A stretch of 64,000 nucleotides of DNA from Herpetosiphon aurantiacus DSM 785 (GTDB lineage: Bacteria > Chloroflexota > Chloroflexia > Chloroflexales > Herpetosiphonaceae), in NCBI GenBank assembly GCA_000018565.1, contig CP000875.1, positions 6,153,199-6,217,198 of the forward strand, read 5' to 3'. The position numbers were made by a program, and so were the translations under genes. Within the stretch, counting starts at the first letter, position 1. The number at the start of each line of letters is the position of its first letter. The notes under the pieces were generated by a model that saw only the letters and a list, made by a program, of their open reading frames with translations, was not told where the DNA came from and did no database searches. Positions 58,776 to 64,000 of the stretch are shown here, one piece after another.

Positions 58776-58942
58776 CGGTAACTCCTTGGGTGCGCCGTGT
58801 TTCCCATCTAACACGTCAAAATAATGCTAAGCGTAGCTGGGCATCATAGCAAAAATAACTTACACAGTGAGGGCTGAGTAAGCGACTGAATCAAGAGGCC
58901 ATGCTACAAATAACCAACAATTAAATACGATTTTACGAGGCG

Positions 58943-58989
58943 GTATCAATCTCTGTCAAGTTGATACTGTCTCACCTGCGCGGTACAAT
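58943..58989 (+). promoter_or_regulatory. Promoter and inverted repeat of the ThiF-like gene
   Basis: TTGATA (58961-58966), a 17-base spacer, TACAAT (58984-58989). GTATCAA (58943-58949) and TTGATAC (58961-58967) form a perfect inverted repeat overlapping the -35 box, a likely operator. Confidence 0.65.
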
Positions 58990-59015
58990 GAGCCACAATG
59001 CAAATAGGGGGTTTT

Positions 59016-60047
59016 ATGCCCAGTAGTGGGATACCATCAGCACGCTATAGTCGTCAAACGCGGTTTGCTGGGCTAGGCCAAGCCGGGCAGCAGCGCTTAG
59101 CCCAAGCACGAGTGGCGATTGTTGGCTTGGGTGCAACCGGTAGCACCATCGCCCATGCCTTGCTACGAGCGGGCGTAGGCTATTTGCGGCTAATCGACCG
59201 CGATTGGGTTGAGGAGCATAATTTGCCGCGCCAAAGTTTGTATACCGAGGCTGATGCTGCTCAGTTAGTGCCCAAAGTTGTGGCTGCCAAAGCCCATGCC
59301 CAGCGCATCAACAGTGCTTGCGACATTGAGGCGTTGGTGCTCGATTTACATGCTGGCACGATTGATCAAGCACTAGCTGGGGTCGATTTAATTATGGATG
59401 GCAGCGATAGCCTCGAAACCCGCTTGCTGATCAATCAATGGTGTGTGCGTGAAGGCAAGCCATGGATTTATAGTGGCGTGTTGGGTGGCCATGGCATGAC
59501 CGCAAATTTTCGGCCCAAGCAAGCCTGTTGGCGCTGTGTTTTTACGACTTCGCCGGAGCCAGGCAGCATGCCAACGTGTGAAACCGCTGGCGTGATTGGG
59601 CCAGTCGTGGGTGTTATTGGCAATTTGGCGGCAACTGAAGCACTTAAATTGCTCAGTGGGCAAGGCCAAGCCAACCCCGATTTATATATGCTCGATCTGT
59701 GGGCTTGGCAATTTGAGCAGCTGCCGCTGCCAACGCCGCGCCCCGATTGCCCAGTTTGTGGCTTGCGCCAATTCGATTTGCTGGAGCAAGATAGTGCGCC
59801 AACCCTGAGTTTATGTGGCCGCAACGCCATCCAAATTCGGCCACAACAGCCAATCACCATGGCCTTAGCCCAATTGGCAGCCCATTTGCAGCAAGCCGAT
59901 CTGCGAGTGATTCAAACCGACTATCTGCTACGCTTTGCGGCTGAAACCTTGCAGGCCACCGTGTTTCCTGATGGCCGCGTGATTATCAGCGGCACCGATG
60001 ATCCAGCGCTGGCACGCGGATTTTACAATCGCTGGATTAACCATTAA
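59016..60047 (+). CDS. ThiF/MoeB/HesA-family E1-like adenylyltransferase
   Basis: 343 residues from ATG 59016 (AGGGGG just upstream; ATG 58998 in the same frame lacks a site). The Rossmann glycine loop is VAIVGLGATGSTIAHALLRA, the ATP-binding site DRDWVEEHNLPRQSLYTEAD, and there are two CxxC zinc pairs (QACWRCVF and CPVCGL). FTTSPEPGSMPTCETAGVIG holds the region of the catalytic Cys. A C-terminal domain of about 95 residues (SLCGRNAIQIRPQQPITMAL onward) resembles the tail that follows many MoeB/ThiF proteins in place of a rhodanese domain. It should adenylate the C-terminus of a ubiquitin-like sulfur carrier (ThiS/MoaD-like). The partner is not in the window. Confidence 0.88.
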   Translation: MPSSGIPSARYSRQTRFAGLGQAGQQRLAQARVAIVGLGATGSTIAHALLRAGVGYLRLIDRDWVEEHNLPRQSLYTEADAAQLVPKVVAAKAHAQRINSACDIEALVLDLHAGTIDQALAGVDLIMDGSDSLETRLLINQWCVREGKPWIYSGVLGGHGMTANFRPKQACWRCVFTTSPEPGSMPTCETAGVIGPVVGVIGNLAATEALKLLSGQGQANPDLYMLDLWAWQFEQLPLPTPRPDCPVCGLRQFDLLEQDSAPTLSLCGRNAIQIRPQQPITMALAQLAAHLQQADLRVIQTDYLLRFAAETLQATVFPDGRVIISGTDDPALARGFYNRWINH

Positions 60048-60092
60048 TCGATAATTTCATGTTCAAGGTTGAACGTCTATGCTGGAGCAGTT

Positions 60093-61202
60093 ATGATTCT
60101 GCGATTTGCGCTGGTTTTAGCCATTGGCACCAGCATCACTTTTATTTTGACTCCCTTAATTCGGGCTTGGTGTATTCGCAAGGGTTGGTATGATCTGCCT
60201 GAGGCGCGGCGTGTGCATCAGATTCCGACTCCACGACTGGGCGGGGCGGCCATATTTGCCGGCTTTATGGCGGCGTTGGCGGCGGCAGTCGTCGTGCCTT
60301 GGGGTGTGCCGCAAATGCAGCGCTTCCCGATTGAAAGCTTTCGCTTGGGCTTGCTGGCTGCGGGTGCAACCCTGATGTGGGTCGTGATGACCATCGACGA
60401 TCTCAAAAAACTTTCGGCTCGTTTCCGCTTGATCATTCAAATCCTAGCGGCATTGATTGCGGTTGGTCCCTATTTATGGGAATGGACACTGCATCCAGCG
60501 GTTAATGGGATTGATGTGGGGGCGCGAGGGATTATTGCAACGGCCTTTAACACGCCGTTTATGCAAGTGAATTTTCATGAAATATGGCCGCCCTTGGCAA
60601 TCGGCTTCACAATTTTTTGGATTGTAGGTATGACCAATGCGCTCAACTGGATCGATGGCTTAGATGGTTTGGCGGCGGGCGTGACGTTTATTGCGGCGAT
60701 TGTGCTCGCGATTCATACCTACTCGCTGGGCCAATATTCCTTGGTACTTGTGCCCTTGGCTTTGGCTGGAGCCTGCTTGGGCTTCTTACCGCATAATTTC
60801 CACCCGGCCAAAATTTTTATGGGCGATGGTGGCGCGATGGTAATTGGCTATACTTTGGCGATTTGCTCGATCATCGGTGGAGCCAAGCTTGCCACAGCCT
60901 TGTTGGTGTTGGGCGTACCCTTGCTCGATGGCGTGTGGATGATCATCTGGCGGCGAGTGCGCGGAGCAGGGGCTAGCGTCTCAGATCGCGGCCATTTGCA
61001 CCATCGTTTGCTTGATTTAGGCCTCTCGCAGCGCCAAGTTGTGGCGTTTTACTACACAGTCAGCAGCTTATTTGGTAGCTTGGGCTTGTTATTACCCGAT
61101 AGCTGGTGGAAATTGGGAGCTTTGGCGATTTTGACAGGCTTGATGATTGGGCTGCTTTTCTATTTGGCCCGCAAACAACCCCAAACCCAAAATTCACATT
61201 AA
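60093..61202 (+). CDS. WecA/MraY-family phospho-N-acetylhexosamine (GT4-type) transferase
   Basis: 369 residues, about ten transmembrane helices. It transfers a sugar-1-phosphate from a UDP-sugar to polyprenyl phosphate, starting a surface polysaccharide. Motifs: RRVHQIPTPRLGGAAIFAGF, MTIDDLKKLSARFRLIIQIL (DD), NALNWIDGLDGLAAGVTFIA (N-x-x-N-x-x-D-G-L-D-G-L type) and FHPAKIFMGDGGAMVIGYTL, then RGHLHHRLLDLGLSQRQV, which fits the WecA/TagO group better than MraY. ATG 60093 follows GGAGCAG. The neighbouring minus-strand GT gene may act in the same polysaccharide. Confidence 0.92.
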   Translation: MILRFALVLAIGTSITFILTPLIRAWCIRKGWYDLPEARRVHQIPTPRLGGAAIFAGFMAALAAAVVVPWGVPQMQRFPIESFRLGLLAAGATLMWVVMTIDDLKKLSARFRLIIQILAALIAVGPYLWEWTLHPAVNGIDVGARGIIATAFNTPFMQVNFHEIWPPLAIGFTIFWIVGMTNALNWIDGLDGLAAGVTFIAAIVLAIHTYSLGQYSLVLVPLALAGACLGFLPHNFHPAKIFMGDGGAMVIGYTLAICSIIGGAKLATALLVLGVPLLDGVWMIIWRRVRGAGASVSDRGHLHHRLLDLGLSQRQVVAFYYTVSSLFGSLGLLLPDSWWKLGALAILTGLMIGLLFYLARKQPQTQNSH

Positions 61203-61205
61203 CCA

Positions 61206-61234
61206 AAAGGCCGTAGCGTTTGGCTACGGCCTTT
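61206..61234. terminator. Intrinsic terminator between convergent genes
   Basis: AAAGGCCGTAGC (61206-61217)/GCTACGGCCTTT (61223-61234), perfect 12-base stem, then GATTTTG on the plus strand. Confidence 0.85.
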
Positions 61235-61253
61235 GATTTTGTAGGAATGAGGG

Positions 61254-62954
61254 TTAATTTTTGAAAGCAACTGGAATGTAGAGCGAACGCAGGCCGGTGG
61301 TGTACCAAATCCGAGCACCACAAAACTCAACCGTATTGCTCGGGCTAAGGATCGAGAAATTCAGTGAATGGGCCACACTGCCATTGGAAAGATCGTAGTG
61401 CGAACCAGTATAGCTTACCAACTGCGAAGCATAGTTCGTTGAGGTTGGAATCGCATAGGTGAAAATTGGATTATACCAGCCACGTCCATCGAAGGCCCAA
61501 TAACGCGCATTGCCCAAATTGCCAGCAATATTACGATAGTAGAAGCGAATTCCTCGTAGCCCACTGTTTGGTGGCAATTGGAAGGTATAGTCTACCTCAG
61601 CATCAGAGCCAAACGAAATACACCCAGCTGGGGCGCTGTTCACAAGATAGACATTATCGCGTGGCATAAATGAACGAGCTGTGACAAATTGGTATTCATT
61701 GGTAATCAGCGGGCTTGCTAGTTCTTCAACCGTCCCTAGATCTAGGCTCTGGATCGGGGCTGATTCAGGCTGCTGTTCGGTTAATAGCACGCCACTGGCA
61801 TCGTGATCTGCAATGACTGAGCTAACCGGGTTGATATAAACTGGCAATTGCTTGGCTTGGACCGGAGTCGTATAGAATGTACGAATACCACACATTCTGG
61901 TCGTCGTTGACGTTCCAGGCCGAATATACATCAGATAGCCTTTACTGAACTCATCAATAATCTGGGCCGAAGGTGGCACAAAATACTCATTCGCAAAACC
62001 GCTACTAGCTGTGGTAGATGCAATTAGAACGGTATTTGTTGATGAGCCATCGATCCATACCAGATTTGCATTCATCGCTGCGCCGCTGGCAGTATTGTAA
62101 TAATATGCCCGATAGCCAGCCAATTGCGTGCCATCAGCCAAATCAACCTCAGCTGCAAGGTTGGCTCCACCAGTATGAATCATACAACCGGCACTAGAAT
62201 AACTATAGGCAGCAGACTCTTCAAAGGCTACAAAATCGCTAGCGGCAGTAAAACTATAGCCGCTGCTACCACCTTGTAAGGCATCTGGTTGGTTGGCAGG
62301 AGGCATCGTGAATGGTCGGGCAACCGGCGGATTATAAGCATATTTTACCCGTGCACCACAAAGTGCATGGTTGATGCCAACGCTGCCGCTGTACCAAACC
62401 AACGAGTAGGAATAGCTAAAGGCATCGTAGAGGGTATTGAGATTGGTTGCAGTATAGCTTGAGCCATAGCCACCATTACCACTACTATTTAATAATGCGA
62501 CTGTAGCAACGCCACCAGCACCATCAAAACGATAGAGATATAAGCGTGAATTATTAACTGCGTCGGTATCGCGATATTGAAATTCAACCCCTAGAATGAC
62601 CGCACCGTCGGGAATGTCGAGGCGGGTGCTAAGGGCGTTGTTATCCTCGTTCCCACTGCTCAGCGCCGTAAGATAGGTACAACCACCGCCGTAGTAGGCG
62701 TAGCCTACCGTTGAATTACGTCGGTGAAAACTTACCCCAGGATATGATGCCGTTTGATAGAGCACAGCACCATTTGCGGTATTGAGGCCAGCCTCGAAAT
62801 CTTGTTGAGTGCCCTCGCTCACTGGGTTCAACAAGGGGGCTGTTTGATCCCCTGTCAATGGGGCTTGGGCAGCAATTGGTGCCGGCTTAAGCCACGCACT
62901 GGCAACCAGACCTAAAAAGACCAACACGAAACACACTCTTCGGATAAACCACAT
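61254..62954 (-). CDS. Secreted repeat protein of unknown function
   Basis: 566 residues. A signal peptide (RRVCFVLVFLGLVASAWL) is followed by three related domains of about 150-170 residues. Each begins with a short sequence near a GGCTYLT, GCMIHT or GCISFGS cysteine, and each ends with a paired cysteine motif: CGARVKYAY (about 205), CGIRTFYTTP (about 365), CGARIWYTTG (about 555). The domains are beta-rich, rich in Tyr/Ser/Gly. Each probably has one disulfide. The protein ends LRSLYIPVAFKN, close to a C-terminal motif also seen in secreted proteins of this phylum. No catalytic motif is visible; a carbohydrate- or surface-binding role is possible. Confidence 0.65.
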   Translation of the reverse strand: MWFIRRVCFVLVFLGLVASAWLKPAPIAAQAPLTGDQTAPLLNPVSEGTQQDFEAGLNTANGAVLYQTASYPGVSFHRRNSTVGYAYYGGGCTYLTALSSGNEDNNALSTRLDIPDGAVILGVEFQYRDTDAVNNSRLYLYRFDGAGGVATVALLNSSGNGGYGSSYTATNLNTLYDAFSYSYSLVWYSGSVGINHALCGARVKYAYNPPVARPFTMPPANQPDALQGGSSGYSFTAASDFVAFEESAAYSYSSAGCMIHTGGANLAAEVDLADGTQLAGYRAYYYNTASGAAMNANLVWIDGSSTNTVLIASTTASSGFANEYFVPPSAQIIDEFSKGYLMYIRPGTSTTTRMCGIRTFYTTPVQAKQLPVYINPVSSVIADHDASGVLLTEQQPESAPIQSLDLGTVEELASPLITNEYQFVTARSFMPRDNVYLVNSAPAGCISFGSDAEVDYTFQLPPNSGLRGIRFYYRNIAGNLGNARYWAFDGRGWYNPIFTYAIPTSTNYASQLVSYTGSHYDLSNGSVAHSLNFSILSPSNTVEFCGARIWYTTGLRSLYIPVAFKN

Positions 62955-63054
62955 ACACTACCTCCAAGAGTACGACGAAAAGTCCGGTAGGTTAACGATA
63001 CGTCATGAAGACGACCTTGATATGACAAATCTTGCCAATTTACATGCGTTTGAG

Positions 63055-64000
63055 TTATTGTGCCTTGTAGCAGGCATCGTAGCGTTGGAGTAGGGTTTGG
63101 CTTTGCGCAGGCCAATTAAAGAGTTTTTCGATGCGAGCCTGAGCAACTCGCCCTAAACTTTGGCGTTGTTGTGGCTGCTGCAAGAGCTGAATCACGGCCT
63201 GTGCCAAAGCTCCACTATTGCTTGGTTCAACCAACACAGCGCTGGTTTGGTCGAGATATTCGGCTACCTGGCCAACCGCTGCGGCCACAATCGGTAGGCC
63301 AGCTTGCATTTGTTCGGTTAGTTTGGCCGAACACTTGGCGCGATTTAGCAGGGTATCGTCCATTGGATAGAGCGCTATATCGGCAGCAGCTAGCGCCGCA
63401 TCGATCGTACTTTGCTCGCTCCAACCACGGTTATCCAGCGCCTGGTTGATGCCTGCCCGCTGAGCCAACAGTGTTAATTGCTGCTCCTCGCCATGCTCGC
63501 CAGCCCCAATCACCAAGAGCTTCGCCGTAGGAATCTGGGCCAACACGCCAACCATCATCGCCACAACATCGCTCACCGGAAATTCCCAAAAACGACTGTA
63601 GAGCAAAATAATTGGGTCTTGGGTGAGGCCAAGTTGGGCACGGGCGAGGCTGCGCTCAGGCAATTGGCGACGCGGCAAATCAACTCCATTCGGTAGATAA
63701 AGCAGCTTGTTGGTCGGCAAGCCAAACAAAATCACTTGGTTGGCCAAGGTTTGCGAGGCCACCGTGACGCAATCGGCCAATTTAGGTAGATTACGTTCTT
63801 GCCAATCGATCATCATTTTGATATGGCGCGGATAATCGAGCCGATCATTCCAGCCGCCAGTGCCTTCCCAATCATCGGTATCCACAAAAATGGGTAATTT
63901 AGGGCGTAAGCGACGAATCAAGGGCAAGGCCATGCCACCATAGCCTTTGGGTTTAAACAGGTGAACCAGATCGGGCTGAAGCGCCAAACAGCGCTTGAGC
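63055..64000 (-). CDS. GT4-family glycosyltransferase (5' end off window)
   Basis: The frame is open to the right edge; the sequence before an apparent TTG at 63987 reads LKRC in frame, so the gene begins beyond the window. It shows a GT-B layout: DLVHLFKPKGYGGMALPLIR, TDDWEGTGGWNDRLDYPRHI, NGVDLPRRQL and ILLYSRFWEFPVSDVVAMMV (start of the second Rossmann domain), then LADCVTVASQ and AKCSAKLTEQMQAGLPIVAAA with VGQVAEYLD, the EX7E-like donor-site region. It should transfer a sugar from a nucleotide donor in surface polysaccharide synthesis. Confidence 0.88.
   Translation of the reverse strand, partial: LKRCLALQPDLVHLFKPKGYGGMALPLIRRLRPKLPIFVDTDDWEGTGGWNDRLDYPRHIKMMIDWQERNLPKLADCVTVASQTLANQVILFGLPTNKLLYLPNGVDLPRRQLPERSLARAQLGLTQDPIILLYSRFWEFPVSDVVAMMVGVLAQIPTAKLLVIGAGEHGEEQQLTLLAQRAGINQALDNRGWSEQSTIDAALAAADIALYPMDDTLLNRAKCSAKLTEQMQAGLPIVAAAVGQVAEYLDQTSAVLVEPSNSGALAQAVIQLLQQPQQRQSLGRVAQARIEKLFNWPAQSQTLLQRYDACYKAQ

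Overview
The window looks like a chromosomal segment of a filamentous member of the Chloroflexota, most probably Herpetosiphon or a close relative. This placement is an inference from recall of gene families, not from a database search. The signs are mid-range GC, an RsbT/RsbX/sensor-kinase module with a separate RsbR-like STAS protein, a very large CSLREA beta-helix surface protein with Thr/Pro/Asn-rich linkers, many secreted proteins of unknown function, and families of short palindromic non-coding repeats. No rRNA, phage, integrase, transposase or CRISPR array is visible. One canonical tRNA (Arg, UCG) and one unusual tRNA-like sequence are present.

Layout. 0-3.0 kb (minus): the end of coaBC, an M61-type peptidase and a 53-residue membrane peptide. 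3.2-7.7 kb (plus): an XRE regulator, then an amidoligase-type cluster of an ATP-grasp protein, a second ATP-grasp-like protein and a GCS2/YbdK carboxylate-amine ligase, ended by a terminator and interrupted by a MITE-like element. 7.8-17 kb: fmt, recJ plus a coupled unknown gene, purC (minus), a TetR/metallo-beta-lactamase divergent pair with a consensus promoter carrying a palindromic operator, a DUF1304 membrane protein, a Tat-type lipoprotein dioxygenase and an orphan ParA with a zinc ribbon. 17-24.4 kb: small membrane proteins, tRNA-Arg, a secreted Gly-rich protein, a glycoside hydrolase, ftsK and pgk. 24.4-29.5 kb: two paralogous four-helix membrane proteins flanking a MITE-like element, then a minus-strand run including tsaC and an LCP-family protein with an apparent zinc anti-sigma-like N-terminus.

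29.5-41.8 kb: the minus-strand operon rsbT-rsbX-histidine kinase, purM, the 1315-residue CSLREA protein and an agmatinase, then plus-strand rsbR-like, HAD-like and moaC. 41.9-46.1 kb: a patatin-like lipase, the psd-pssA phosphatidylethanolamine operon (minus) and a PspC/LiaF-like envelope-stress pair. 46.1-51.5 kb: an MTA/SAH deaminase fused to a CYTH domain, a winged-helix-like protein, a YdcF-like protein, a divergent MtnA homologue and a GNAT acetyltransferase. 51.7-64 kb: a DUF4173-like membrane protein, proS, secreted unknowns, an alpha/beta hydrolase with Asp at the nucleophile position, a degenerate kinase-like protein, a ThiF/MoeB E1-like protein, a WecA/MraY-type phosphosugar transferase, a secreted repeat protein and a GT4 glycosyltransferase running off the right end.

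Most genes are ordinary housekeeping or envelope functions. The parts most likely to hold undescribed biology are the ATP-grasp/ATP-grasp/GCS2 cluster, the MtaD-CYTH fusion, the LCP protein with a zinc-binding head, the ParA-zinc-ribbon protein, and the compact tRNA-like sequence at 26.5 kb. I could run no searches, so family calls rest on motifs and recall.
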